64,000 nucleotides of DNA from contig JACQZR010000049.1 of assembly GCA_016213775.1 (NCBI GenBank), positions 44,163 to 108,162 of the forward strand. The letters are read 5' to 3'. The notes beneath the pieces were generated by a model. The model saw only the letters and a list, made by a program, of their open reading frames with translations, made no database searches and was not told the DNA's origin. The position numbers and the translations under genes were made by a program. This DNA comes from Acidobacteriota bacterium. Its GTDB lineage: Bacteria > Acidobacteriota > Terriglobia > Bryobacterales > Bryobacteraceae. Shown in pieces: positions 35,254 to 44,555 of this stretch (its first letter is position 1; the number at the start of each line of letters is the position of its first letter).

Positions 35254-35885
35254 CTCGTCGAGGTTGGCGGTGGGGGAGTTTCCGGAGGGGCAAGGCCATC
35301 CCAGGCGCACCGAACTGTAGCCATGACGATGTCCGGCTGGAACTTGCCCCCGTGCGCACCGAGGTATTCAAAGAAGACCACTGTGTTGGCGATGGACCAG
35401 ACAACGAGTGCCGCGGATCCTGCGTGCACCTTGCCGATTGCGCCGGACTGCACTTGTTCGTCGAAGAAAGAGGTGATCTGGGTGCGCAGTGCAGCGAGTG
35501 GGGAGTTGGGGTGCCGGGTGGCGAAATCCTCGAAGCGGAAATCGGAATGCATCGCCAGCGGTAGCAACACGGGCAGGGTTTCGCGAAAGTAGTCGATCAT
35601 GGCGAAGGTGATCTTTTCCATTAGGGCGTAACCAGTTAGGCCGCTTTGTTGAAAGAGGTGGCTGAGGTCGAGCGGTGGCAGAACCATGGGGGCGAAGAAC
35701 AGTTCCGCCTTAGTGTGGAAGCGCTGGAAAAGCATGCCTTCGGAGATGCCGGCGCGGCGGGCGATTTCGCGCGTGGCAACGCCGAATCCCTTTTCCACGA
35801 ATACCGAGCGGGCAACAGCGAGCAGGTCTTCGTCGCTAATCGTTTTGCGTCGCGGCATGTTCATAGTCGCATTGGCCGCAGTCAT
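35247..35885 (-). CDS. TetR-family transcriptional regulator
   Basis: 212 residues. The N-terminal helix-turn-helix is EKGFGVATREIARRAGISEG, followed by MLFQRFHTKAELF, as in TetR/AcrR. The ligand-binding C-terminal half has no recognisable specificity. It is the second gene of a leftward pair behind a methyltransferase, 4 bases apart, and its stop overlaps the stop of the convergent peptidase gene. An inverted repeat upstream of the methyltransferase is a plausible operator. Confidence 0.9.
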   Translation of the reverse strand: MTAANATMNMPRRKTISDEDLLAVARSVFVEKGFGVATREIARRAGISEGMLFQRFHTKAELFFAPMVLPPLDLSHLFQQSGLTGYALMEKITFAMIDYFRETLPVLLPLAMHSDFRFEDFATRHPNSPLAALRTQITSFFDEQVQSGAIGKVHAGSAALVVWSIANTVVFFEYLGAHGGKFQPDIVMATVRCAWDGLAPPETPPPPTSTSY

Positions 35886-35889
35886 GCGG

Positions 35890-36669
35890 TCAAGATTTGC
35901 GTGCGAGGAAATAGAGTGTGGCGGGCCTGGTACCCTGCTCGACCATCTGAAAACCGGCGGTCTCCATGGCCTTGGTCCAACTGGCAGCGCTCGGTGTGCC
36001 CGAGTGGAACATCAGAGGGCCGGCGACGAGTTTGAGCCAGATGTCCTTCGAGATGACCATGAGCAGGAATTCGCCGCCCGGCTTGAGTACCCGGGCTGCC
36101 TCTCTGAGGGCTTCGCCGGCACCGGTTCTGCCGAGGTGGTCGATGGCGTAGGTACTGACGACGGCATCGAATGTAGCTGCTTCGAATGGAAGGCGCCGCA
36201 CGTCGCCGGGCTGTATGGAGGCCCGCTTCTCGACACCGGCGGCGGTGAGGTTGGCGAGCAGTTTCGCCTGGCCGCGTTGCAGCACTTCCCCGCCCTCACC
36301 GGCGTTGGCGAAGTGTTCCGCAAAGGACTGGCCGAAGCTGTCTAGGGCGACGACGGTGGTTTCGGGGCGGCTCTCGAGCACCATCAGGGCCGAGCGCCCG
36401 GTTCCGGCGCCCATGTCGAGGACTTTGCCTTTGCCCGAAGCCTGGAAGGCCTGCGTGGGGAGAGCGAGCCGGCCGTTCATGTCGACGCCGAACTGGACAA
36501 TCAGGAAGGCGGCGAGGCTCCAGGCCAGGAGCAGGCCGGAAATAGCGGTGAGGATGCGGGGCCAGCGTTTAGCGCGACACAGAAGGAGGAGGGCGGCGGC
36601 AACGGCAGCGGGAATGAGGTGGCCGTATTCGTAGATTGCCATGTAGCCGAAGTCAATATGTGAGCGCAT
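35890..36669 (-). CDS. Membrane-anchored class I SAM-dependent methyltransferase
   Basis: 259 residues: two N-terminal membrane segments (about residues 15-32 and 40-60), then a class I methyltransferase domain with motif I VLDMGAGTGRSALMVLE, GDVRRLPFEAATFDAVVS and ARVLKPGGEFLLMV. The target (small molecule, lipid or protein) is not evident. It is the first gene of a two-gene unit with the TetR regulator, so the enzyme's substrate or a related toxic compound may be the TetR ligand. An alternative start (residue 10, MAIYEYGH) is possible. Confidence 0.85.
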   Translation of the reverse strand: MRSHIDFGYMAIYEYGHLIPAAVAAALLLLCRAKRWPRILTAISGLLLAWSLAAFLIVQFGVDMNGRLALPTQAFQASGKGKVLDMGAGTGRSALMVLESRPETTVVALDSFGQSFAEHFANAGEGGEVLQRGQAKLLANLTAAGVEKRASIQPGDVRRLPFEAATFDAVVSTYAIDHLGRTGAGEALREAARVLKPGGEFLLMVISKDIWLKLVAGPLMFHSGTPSAASWTKAMETAGFQMVEQGTRPATLYFLARKS

Positions 36670-36701
36670 GCTTATATACTAGCGGCCTCTCCCGGATTAC
36701 G

Positions 36702-36727
36702 GCAGGTGGAAAAAATGGACCACCTGC
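36702..36727. promoter_or_regulatory. Perfect inverted repeat, likely TetR operator
   Basis: GCAGGTGG (36702-36709) and CCACCTGC (36720-36727) form a perfect inverted repeat with a 10-base A-rich spacer, about 33 bases upstream of the methyltransferase start. Size and location fit an operator for the co-encoded TetR repressor, so autoregulation is expected. No T-run follows, so it is not a terminator. Confidence 0.5.
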
Positions 36728-36884
36728 TCAGGGTGCGCAAAGTCGGACTGCTGTCATGACTGCTTGCAGCCCGCTCCGTCATGTCGGCTGGAAGGGTTGC
36801 GCGGTTGCCTGGCTGATCGTTCCGGCGCGGTTGCTCGCGAGCTGCCGCCGGTTCGATGTGGATGATCCATGAGATGATCGGTCT

Positions 36885-38285
36885 TTGCGCAGGACAATCC
36901 GATCATCGTGTTGGGCTACCAGCCTGATCGCAGCTCTGCTGTGCAGTTGCGGTCACAAGAGTGCTGCGCCTCCGCTGCCGAAAGTCGACGCCGCCACGTT
37001 CGAAGCGTCTGTGCGCTCAGCGGTGGAGAATGCGGCGCAAGGCGCCTCCGCCGCTCCCAACGATGCCGCGAAAGTGATCGAACTCGGCCTGGTGCTCGAA
37101 GCGCATGATCAGCATGCCGCCGCCTCCGTCGCCTTCCGCCGTGCGGCCGCGCTGGATCCTTCGAACCCGGACACGCCTTACCTGCTTGGCGTTGCGCTGG
37201 CCGCCGACGGCAAGTACGCCGAAGCCATCGAACCCCTGCGCCGGGCCCTAGCGTCGGCGCCACGCACCGCGGCAATCCGGCTAAAGCTGGCCGACACGTT
37301 GCTTGCCGGCGGCGATGCGGACGCCACTCGCAGAGAGTATCGCGCACTCGTGGACGCGGACGCTAAGCTGGCCGCGGCGCATTACGGTTTGGGCCGCGCC
37401 TCCACCGGTCACGATGCCGCGGCCTCGTTCGCCAGGGCGCTGGAGTTGTTTCCCCGCTACGGCGCCGCTCAGTTTGCGCTGGCCACCGAGTACCGAAGAG
37501 CGGGCAGGACCGTCGAGGCGGCGCAACTGCTCCAGAACTATCAGCGGGACAAAATGGTGACCCCGCCAGTGGAAGACGCCGCGATGGAAAAGGTCTACGC
37601 GCGCAACGTGAGTTCCACAGGCCTGATACGCCGCGGCCAGATCCTGGAGCGCGAAGGCGATCTGGCGGGCGCCCTCGCCGTGCATCAACAAGTGGTGAAG
37701 AATTCTCCGAAGCTCGATCAGGCCTGGGTGAATCTCATCTCGCTTTATGCGCGGAGCGGGCAGCCGCTTCAGGCGGAGGAGGCGTTCCGGCGGGCCGTCG
37801 AACTGGCGCCGAATCGCGCCGACGCCTACTACAACTTCGGTGTGTTCTGCGTCAATGCGGAGCGCTGGGCCGATGCCCGGAAGATGTTCGAAAAGGCGGT
37901 TGCGCTCGACCCTGGGAACCCGGAGACCCTGTATAACCTGGGCGTTGTCGTGGAACGCACCGGAGCCCTGGCGCGCGCACGCGCGCTCTTTCAACGAGCG
38001 CTGGCGCTGAAGCCGCATTATCGCCAGGCGCACTTCCACCTCGGCCGCATCTACGCCAACGAGCGCAATTACGAACAGGCCGCCGCCGAGTTCCAGCAGG
38101 CGATCGAGCCCATCGACGCCGAATCGCCAGCCTGTCTCTACGCGCTCGGCGCAGTACAAGCCCGCTTAGGACGGACACAAACCGCGCGGCAATCCTTGGA
38201 AAGAGCACGGGCGGAGGCGATGAGGTTCGGGCAGTCGCAACTGGCGGCGTCGATCGAGCGCGATCTCGGAGTGCTTGGAAGATGA
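36885..38285 (+). CDS. TPR-repeat lipoprotein
   Basis: About 466 residues starting at TTG (no in-frame ATG or GTG gives a usable start). The N-terminus has a lipobox (SLIAALLCSCGH), so the protein is probably attached to a membrane. The rest is a series of about ten TPR repeats (for example PNRADAYYNFGVFCVNAERW and YEQAAAEFQQAIEPI). Such proteins bind other proteins; the partner is probably the product of the overlapping CRTAC1 gene (4-base overlap, ATGA), a pairing often seen in acidobacteria. Confidence 0.85.
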   Translation: MRRTIRSSCWATSLIAALLCSCGHKSAAPPLPKVDAATFEASVRSAVENAAQGASAAPNDAAKVIELGLVLEAHDQHAAASVAFRRAAALDPSNPDTPYLLGVALAADGKYAEAIEPLRRALASAPRTAAIRLKLADTLLAGGDADATRREYRALVDADAKLAAAHYGLGRASTGHDAAASFARALELFPRYGAAQFALATEYRRAGRTVEAAQLLQNYQRDKMVTPPVEDAAMEKVYARNVSSTGLIRRGQILEREGDLAGALAVHQQVVKNSPKLDQAWVNLISLYARSGQPLQAEEAFRRAVELAPNRADAYYNFGVFCVNAERWADARKMFEKAVALDPGNPETLYNLGVVVERTGALARARALFQRALALKPHYRQAHFHLGRIYANERNYEQAAAEFQQAIEPIDAESPACLYALGAVQARLGRTQTARQSLERARAEAMRFGQSQLAASIERDLGVLGR

Positions 38286-39937
38286 AGCTTGTTTGGTTTA
38301 CCCTCTCGCTGGTGCTGGTGGGCTGTTCGGGGGACAAACCCGTCCCGCAATCGTCCGCAAGTAAGATCTCGTTCCGCGACGTGGCTGCGGACGTAGGCCT
38401 CGACTTCACGCATGTCAACGGCGCCAGCGGCAAGTTCTACATGCCGGAAATCATGGGCGCCGGCGCCGCCCTCATCGACTATGACAACGACGGCGATCTC
38501 GACGTCTTCTTCGTCCAAGGCGGCTCGGTGGAAGATCCGTCTTCCGGACCCGGCAATCGCTTCTTCCGCAATGAGCTCATTCCCGGCGGGCAGCTTCGCT
38601 TTACCGACATCACCAGGACCGCGGGACTCGACCACCGAGGTTATGGCATGGGCGCCGCTACCGGCGACTTCGACAACGACGGCCACATGGACCTGCTGGT
38701 CACCAATTACGGCGCCAACGTCCTTTACCGCAATCGCGGCAATGGCGCTTTTGAGGACGTCACCGCACAATCGCCCGCCATCCGTAAAGCCGATACCTGG
38801 TCATCCAGCGCTTCGTTTTTCGATTATGATCGCGATGGCTGGCAGGACCTCGTCATCCTCACCTACGTCGACTTCACTCTCAAGAACCATCAGCAGTGCA
38901 AAACGGCCGCCGGCGAAGCCGACTACTGCACACCGGTCGTTTACCGGCCCGTGCCCGCCCGGCTGTTCCACAACGAGAAAGGGCGTTTCGTCGATGTCAC
39001 CACCCGGGCCGGCCTTGACCGTGCAAAGGGTCCCGGACTGGGCGTCCAGGCGATCGACGCGAACCAGGATGGATGGCTCGACCTCTTTGTCGCCAATGAT
39101 ACTGCCGCCAATCATCTTTGGATCAATCAGAAGAACGGCACGTTTCTGGAGAAGGCGCTCGAACTGGGCACGGCGTTCGCCGAAGACGGCTTGCCCAGAG
39201 CCGGGATGGGTGTCGCCGCCGGCGACTATAATCAGGACGGCCGCGACGACCTCCTCGTGCTAAACCTCATGCGCGAAGGCGCCACGCTCTTTAGGAGTGA
39301 AGCCGCCGGCTATCGCGATGTCTCCATGGCCACCCGGATCCACGCCCTCACTTTCGCCTACACCGGCTTCGGAGCCGGCTGGCTGGACGTCGACAACGAC
39401 GGCTGGCTCGATCTGTTCCTCGCCCACGGCGCCGTAACGCAGCGCGAAGAGCAGCGCGGACAGAGTGCTCCGTTCAAGGAGCGAAACCTGCTGCTGCGAA
39501 ACAACGCCGGCGCCGGGTTCAGCGACATCTCCGATCAGGCTGGCGAGACGATGCAGTTGGCCGAGATCACCCGAGGCGCCGCATTTGGCGATGTCAATAA
39601 TGACGGCCGGGTGGACGTTCTGATCACGAACAACGGCGGGCGGGCCCGTTTGCTGCTAAACGAATCGGCCGGCGCAGCGGGCCTCAGCATTGCGTTTCCT
39701 GGCGTCGGTTTTGGCTTGGGTGTTCGCGTGGGGCTGGAACGCGAAGACGCCGTCCCCACATTGTGGCGCCGAGTCCACACCGATGGCAGCTACGCGAGCG
39801 CTTCATCGCCCGTGGTGTATTTTGGCGCTGGTGGAATGAAGGCGAAGCGTTTCGTTATCGAGTGGCCGGACGGCTCGCGGACGGAGCAACCCGCGGCGCT
39901 GGGGCGAACGGTGGTGCGCTCCGTCCACAAACGTTGA
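38282..39937 (+). CDS. CRTAC1-type FG-GAP repeat lipoprotein
   Basis: 551 residues with a lipobox (SLVLVGCSGDK). The body is made of FG-GAP/VCBS-like repeats with calcium-binding acidic loops (DYDNDGDLDVFFVQGG, DFDNDGHMDLLVTNYG, DVDNDGWLDLFLAHG), forming a beta-propeller like those of integrin alpha chains, and it ends with a short ASPIC/UnbV-like segment (VIEWPDGSRTEQPAAL). Related proteins lie in acidobacterial clusters with TPR lipoproteins and TonB receptors and are thought to handle surface-bound ligands. Function is inferred from this context only. Confidence 0.88.
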   Translation: MKLVWFTLSLVLVGCSGDKPVPQSSASKISFRDVAADVGLDFTHVNGASGKFYMPEIMGAGAALIDYDNDGDLDVFFVQGGSVEDPSSGPGNRFFRNELIPGGQLRFTDITRTAGLDHRGYGMGAATGDFDNDGHMDLLVTNYGANVLYRNRGNGAFEDVTAQSPAIRKADTWSSSASFFDYDRDGWQDLVILTYVDFTLKNHQQCKTAAGEADYCTPVVYRPVPARLFHNEKGRFVDVTTRAGLDRAKGPGLGVQAIDANQDGWLDLFVANDTAANHLWINQKNGTFLEKALELGTAFAEDGLPRAGMGVAAGDYNQDGRDDLLVLNLMREGATLFRSEAAGYRDVSMATRIHALTFAYTGFGAGWLDVDNDGWLDLFLAHGAVTQREEQRGQSAPFKERNLLLRNNAGAGFSDISDQAGETMQLAEITRGAAFGDVNNDGRVDVLITNNGGRARLLLNESAGAAGLSIAFPGVGFGLGVRVGLEREDAVPTLWRRVHTDGSYASASSPVVYFGAGGMKAKRFVIEWPDGSRTEQPAALGRTVVRSVHKR

Positions 39938-39948
39938 GCAGGTTGTGG

Positions 39949-40004
39949 TATATTAAGCCCACGTTTTGAGCCTGGGTGGCCGAGCGGCGCTTCTGAGCTC
40001 GGCC
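39949..40004 (+). promoter_or_regulatory. Candidate extended -10 promoter and leader hairpin before the TonB receptor gene
   Basis: TGGTATATT (extended -10, TATATT at 39949-39954) is followed by the leader, in which GGCCGAGC (39978-39985) pairs perfectly with GCTCGGCC (39997-40004) across an 11-base loop. There is no T-run, so it is not an intrinsic terminator. A -35 box at normal spacing was not found. Confidence 0.35.
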
Positions 40005-40039
40005 TAGTGCAAAACGAACTAGCTTTAGGGGGTACGCTG

Positions 40040-43000
40040 ATGAGTCGTAACAGGTTGGCCTTGTACCTTTTGGCCACGAATTGCCTATTCACGGGACTGG
40101 CTGATGCGCAAGTCCTCTACGGAACACTGGTCGGATCCGTCTCGGATCCGCAGCAAGCGTCCATCGCCGGCGCGGCGGTGACGGCACGCAATCCCGCCAC
40201 CGGCTACCAGGCGGAAGCTAACACCGATGATCGCGGAGCATATGAGTTCCGCAATCTGACGCCGGGCGTTTACGAGATCAAGATCACGAAAAGCGGTTTC
40301 ACCGCGTTCGAGGCGAAGGATATCAGCATAGCGGCGAACAACGTGGTGCGCGTGGACGCAGCTCTGAAGGTCGGCAACATCACCGAAGTGGTGACAGTCG
40401 GCGCTGAAGTCGCCCTGCTACAGGCTGACAAGTCGGACATCCACTATGACGTGGGGTCGAAGCAGTTGAGTGAAGTGGCGATCGGCGGCTACCGCAACTT
40501 CCAGAGCGTCATGGACTTCATGCCTGGCACCACTCCGGCGGCCTTCCAGAACGCCTCCACCGACTCCCCGGCCCGTGCGCTCACTACCAATGTGAACGGC
40601 ACGGCGCGCAACTCGAACAACCTCCGCATTGACGGCGCGGCCAACGTTTTCACCTGGCTGCCCCATCATTCCATGTATGTGCCTGCGCTCGAATCCGTGG
40701 AAGCCTTGAACGTTTCCACCAATAACTTCGACGCGGAGCAGGGCATGGCGGGCGGCGCGGCGCTAAGCGTCGTCACCAAGAGCGGCACCAACAGTTTCCA
40801 CGGCGTCGCATTCTGGTATCACTCCAATCACAAGTGGGGAGCCAAGAATCTCTTCTTCAACCCCAATACGCCGGCCGGGTCCGGCATTCCGCAGCGTATC
40901 GACAATCAGGCTGGCGGCACCTTCGGCGGCCCGATCAAAAAGGACAGGCTGTTCTTCTTCACGAGTTGGGAACGCACCACCACCGCCGAACGCGGCAACG
41001 GGCTGCTGAGTGTAGCCACCGCGCAGGTCAGGAGCGGCAACTTCGCCAATCTTGCGGGGGTGGCTACCCAACCGGTGATACACGATCCCGCCAGCGCACC
41101 GCAGAGCGGCGTGGGACGCACTCCGTTCCCGAACAATGTGGTGCCGGAATCGCGTTGGGCCCCGGCGGCGAGAACGTTGCAGAGCATGATCCCGCTGCCC
41201 AATACTGGCGCCGGTCAGTTGAACAACTTCTTTGCCTCCGTGCCGTACTACTTTAAGCGCGACCAGGTAGACGGCAAGGTCAATTACACGCCGAACTCCA
41301 AGACCAACATCTTCGGCAAATTCAGCACCATGCTCGCTCCCGTTTTCGGTGGCGCCCCCCTCGGCGAAGCGCTCGGCGGCTATCCCGGCGGCGCCGCGGG
41401 TGCAGCCGGCATCGGAACCGGTGAGAACGATACGTGGCTCTTCGGCGGAGGAATCAGCTACACGATTACGCCAACTCTTCTTTTCGATGCCAACATTGGC
41501 GGAACGCGCATGAATCACACTACTGCCGGCCCCGACTTCGGAAAGAACATCGGCCTCGACGTACTGCGCATCCCCGGCACCAACGGGACCGATCCGCGCC
41601 AGAGCGGTTTCCCCATTTTCAATATCAACGGCTACACCGGCCTGGGCAACACTAACAACTGGAGCCCGGTGTTGCGCAACGACCGTGTGTATACTTACGC
41701 CGCTAACGCTTCATGGACGCGCGGCGCTCACGCGCTTCGTTTCGGTATCGACATGATTCAGCACCAGATGAATCACTGGCAGCCGGAACTCGGCTCGTAT
41801 AGCCCCCGCGGCGGCTTCAACTTCAACCCCGGCGTGACTGGTGCTCCCGGCGTAGCGGCTAACAACTACAACGCTTACGCGGCATTCCTGCTGGGCCTGC
41901 CGCAGGTGATGGGCAAATCCTATCAGTTCTACGATCCGATGCGGACGCGCGAGTTCCAGCAGGGCTACTTCATTCGCGACAACTGGCAGGTGAATCGCAA
42001 GCTGAACCTCACGCTTGGGTTGCGCATGGAGCACTACCCGATCATGAATCGCGGCGAGTTCGGCATCGAACGCTACGACATCACGACGAACAAGGTGATC
42101 ATCGGCGGGCGTGGCAACAACCCGCGCGACGCCGGCACCACGGCGGCTGCCATCATGTGGGCCCCGCGCATTGGTTTGGCGTACCGCGCCACCGACAAAA
42201 CGGTGATTCGCGCCGGCTACGGCATCACGAACGACCCGTATCCGGTCAGCCGCCCGGTCCGCAGCCCGTATCCCGCGGTGATCGTCGACGAATACGTAGG
42301 CTCCGGTTTTAGCTGGCTGAACAATGATCTGCGCACCGGCATCCCGTCGGTGCGATTCCCGGACCTGAGCTCGGGCATCATCGACATCCCGAACACCGTG
42401 TCCACCAACTCGCTGCAGCCCGGTCGCTTCCGCCGCGGTTATATCCAATCGACGAACTTCACCTTCCAGCGCGAGTTGGCGGGCGGGATCGTGATTCAGA
42501 GCAGCTATGTCGGAACACGCTCAATACGGCAGGCCCTCACCTACTTCAACGCCAATGCCGGCCTGGTTGCGGGCGCGGGCAACGCGGGCCGTCCGCTCTC
42601 GTCTATCGGCGTCAACGTGGACCGCAACTTCTTCATCCCCATGGCGCACCAGCGCTACGACGGATGGCAGACCAACATCAGCCGGCGTGTGGCCGGCGCC
42701 TTCGTCACGCTCAACTACACGCTCTCCAAAACGCGCGGTATCAACTCAGGCAATTCCGATAACGGACTCCGGTTCTACGTGCCCAGCCAATTCACGAAGA
42801 ACAACTCGGTGGCCGACTTCGACCGCCGGCACTCCATCAACGGGGCAGCTAACCTTGCCCTTCCGTTCGGCAAGGGCAAGAAGTGGGCCACTGGTGGCAT
42901 GGGCTCCTACGTCCTAGGCGGCTGGCAGATCAACCCGACGTTCCAGCTCCACTCGGGACTGCCGTTCATCGTTACCGCCGATGGTACTTCGCTGGCTGCT

Positions 43001-43372
43001 CCGGGCAACACGCAGGTCGCCGACCTTACCGGCACCGCCACCAAGCGCGGCGGCGTAGGGCTCGGCAATCCGTTCTACGAGACCAGCGCGTTCGCTCCCG
43101 TCACACAGGCTCGCTTCGGCAACATGAGCCTGAACCAGCTCCGTGGACCGCGCCTGTTCGTATCGAACCTCGGCATTTTCCGCAGCTTCACTCTCTCGGA
43201 ACGCGTCAACCTGCAGTTCCGCGGCGAGGCGCTGAACTGGACGAACACGCCGTCGCTGGCCAACCCGAACGCCAACGTGTCGGCACCGGCCAACTTCATG
43301 GCCATCACGGCCGCCAACGTTGGCCTCTCGGCGCAGCGCACCATGCGCTTCGGTCTGCGCCTGGCGTTCTGA
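40040..43372 (+). CDS. Oar-like TonB-dependent receptor with N-terminal carboxypeptidase-regulatory domain
   Basis: About 1110 residues. The ATG at 40040 follows AGGGGGT and gives a signal peptide (LALYLLATNCLFTGLADA). A beta-sandwich carboxypeptidase-regulatory domain follows (GTLVGSVSDPQQASIAGAAV; TDDRGAYEFRNLTPGVYEIKI), then a plug-like region with GGYRNFQSVMDFMPG and a long barrel ending in RTMRFGLRLAF. This is the Oar/CarboxypepD_reg receptor type that is expanded in Solibacter-like acidobacteria. It imports an unknown ligand, perhaps carbohydrate-derived. It lies downstream of the TPR and CRTAC1 genes, probably in the same functional unit but with its own promoter. Confidence 0.9.
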   Translation: MSRNRLALYLLATNCLFTGLADAQVLYGTLVGSVSDPQQASIAGAAVTARNPATGYQAEANTDDRGAYEFRNLTPGVYEIKITKSGFTAFEAKDISIAANNVVRVDAALKVGNITEVVTVGAEVALLQADKSDIHYDVGSKQLSEVAIGGYRNFQSVMDFMPGTTPAAFQNASTDSPARALTTNVNGTARNSNNLRIDGAANVFTWLPHHSMYVPALESVEALNVSTNNFDAEQGMAGGAALSVVTKSGTNSFHGVAFWYHSNHKWGAKNLFFNPNTPAGSGIPQRIDNQAGGTFGGPIKKDRLFFFTSWERTTTAERGNGLLSVATAQVRSGNFANLAGVATQPVIHDPASAPQSGVGRTPFPNNVVPESRWAPAARTLQSMIPLPNTGAGQLNNFFASVPYYFKRDQVDGKVNYTPNSKTNIFGKFSTMLAPVFGGAPLGEALGGYPGGAAGAAGIGTGENDTWLFGGGISYTITPTLLFDANIGGTRMNHTTAGPDFGKNIGLDVLRIPGTNGTDPRQSGFPIFNINGYTGLGNTNNWSPVLRNDRVYTYAANASWTRGAHALRFGIDMIQHQMNHWQPELGSYSPRGGFNFNPGVTGAPGVAANNYNAYAAFLLGLPQVMGKSYQFYDPMRTREFQQGYFIRDNWQVNRKLNLTLGLRMEHYPIMNRGEFGIERYDITTNKVIIGGRGNNPRDAGTTAAAIMWAPRIGLAYRATDKTVIRAGYGITNDPYPVSRPVRSPYPAVIVDEYVGSGFSWLNNDLRTGIPSVRFPDLSSGIIDIPNTVSTNSLQPGRFRRGYIQSTNFTFQRELAGGIVIQSSYVGTRSIRQALTYFNANAGLVAGAGNAGRPLSSIGVNVDRNFFIPMAHQRYDGWQTNISRRVAGAFVTLNYTLSKTRGINSGNSDNGLRFYVPSQFTKNNSVADFDRRHSINGAANLALPFGKGKKWATGGMGSYVLGGWQINPTFQLHSGLPFIVTADGTSLAAPGNTQVADLTGTATKRGGVGLGNPFYETSAFAPVTQARFGNMSLNQLRGPRLFVSNLGIFRSFTLSERVNLQFRGEALNWTNTPSLANPNANVSAPANFMAITAANVGLSAQRTMRFGLRLAF

Positions 43373-43595
43373 GCACCTGTCTCGTTCAAGAATGGCGAGT
43401 CTCTCGGCAGAACAGTGATAGCGACAGTCCACTCCAGCCGCTTGTCGTGGGCTTTGTACTTCGCCCATGCCGTCCATGCCAATGGGAGAAAAGATAAGGA
43501 AGGGGGCTTGTTCTTGCACAATCGGTTTCGCGGCACGATGGCGAGGATGCGATGGCCTTCCCGTTTGACAGCTTGCCCATTGCTCAGGCACTCAA

Positions 43596-44555
43596 TCAAG
43601 AAGCCGTTCGAGCCGCCTCACGGATAGCTTGCTCGGCTCTCAACCGGTCAGACGTTCCAATCACGTGGTCGAGCAGCAGTCTCTCCAACAAGGCGATGTC
43701 TGAGATCGTGTGAATCTCGGGCATTGATTCCAGGCCGGGGTATTTGGCCGCCAGACCCGCACAAAGTACCCTGCAGGCTCGGGTTTGCGCTTCAACGCGT
43801 TCCTTTTCGATACCCTTTTCGATACCCAGCTGAATCCCTTCCTCGACGCCTTCCCGCCGTGCCTTCTTCAACAGTTGCGCGGACCAGGACACCTGTTCAA
43901 TCGCTTCCAGTATTCCCATGTTGCACGCCTCCTTGAGTCGCTCAACCTTGTTCTCATCATACCGGACTCCCGCGAATGTGAAAAGTCTGCTGATCAGATC
44001 CTCATCGCCACTCGACACCGCCCGCCGGAACACCATCCGTACTTCCTCGTCGCTGGAGTTCATCAGGACTGCCCATACCATTAGCCGGGAATCGCCGGAT
44101 TCCAGCAGGATATGCGGATCCATCTCCCACATCTTCATGGCTTCAAATGGATGCGTCGTACGCGTCTGCCCGATAACATACTCCCCTTCGCTGGGAAGCA
44201 TAGCCGGGCATCCTTCCCGCTGGATAATCACCACGACGGAACGCACCGGTGTTTCGTATTGCCAGGCAAGGCTGGCGCCCCGGCGGGCGACGATGGGTGG
44301 CACGCGGCTATTCCACACAGCTTCGAATTCCGTGTGCAACAAAAAGGCGTCCCTCTCATATATAGAGATCCGGGCGACGAAGTCCGGAATCTTCACGGGC
44401 GGTGACGTTTCGTTGGACAGGATTTCGACGGTCGCCTCGGCGTTCCTGTCGAGGACGTGAATCATGTGCAGGAAGATGCGCGGGGCCTCGTCCGGGAAGG
44501 CCTTCAACCGCCGGTCAAGATCCTTATGAATTGGTCTCAAAGAATACAGTGGCAT
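43596..44555 (-). CDS. Rpn-family-like PD-(D/E)XK nuclease / transposase-related protein
   Basis: About 319 residues from the ATG at 44555; an ATG at 44594 is an alternative, and further extension runs antisense to the next gene. The core (VARISIYERDAFLLHTEFEAVW) resembles the acidic-residue core of Rpn/YhgA-type nucleases, which were once called transposases and promote recombination. The C-terminal part has the repeated basic/acidic tail common in this family (EGVEEGIQLGIEKGIEKERVE). These proteins are often on mobile or variable islands. The family call is moderate; catalytic residues could not be confirmed. Confidence 0.6.
   Translation of the reverse strand: MPLYSLRPIHKDLDRRLKAFPDEAPRIFLHMIHVLDRNAEATVEILSNETSPPVKIPDFVARISIYERDAFLLHTEFEAVWNSRVPPIVARRGASLAWQYETPVRSVVVIIQREGCPAMLPSEGEYVIGQTRTTHPFEAMKMWEMDPHILLESGDSRLMVWAVLMNSSDEEVRMVFRRAVSSGDEDLISRLFTFAGVRYDENKVERLKEACNMGILEAIEQVSWSAQLLKKARREGVEEGIQLGIEKGIEKERVEAQTRACRVLCAGLAAKYPGLESMPEIHTISDIALLERLLLDHVIGTSDRLRAEQAIREAARTAS

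Noticed and set aside
34265..35404. Minus-strand frame rich in Pro and Ser opposite the HExxH peptidase
   Set aside because: Low-complexity composition and complete overlap with a gene that has a signal peptide and zinc motif.
39969..40050. tRNA-like start (GGTGGCCGAGCGG, like the D-arm of tRNA-Ser or tRNA-Leu)
   Set aside because: No T-arm consensus (GTTCGA) and no acceptor stem within 90 bases; a receptor gene starts at 40040. It is read as a leader hairpin instead.
43373..43595. Possible gene or element between the receptor gene and the Rpn-like gene
   Set aside because: Several short minus-strand frames but none with a ribosome site, a recognisable domain or a terminal repeat; nothing supported in this gap.
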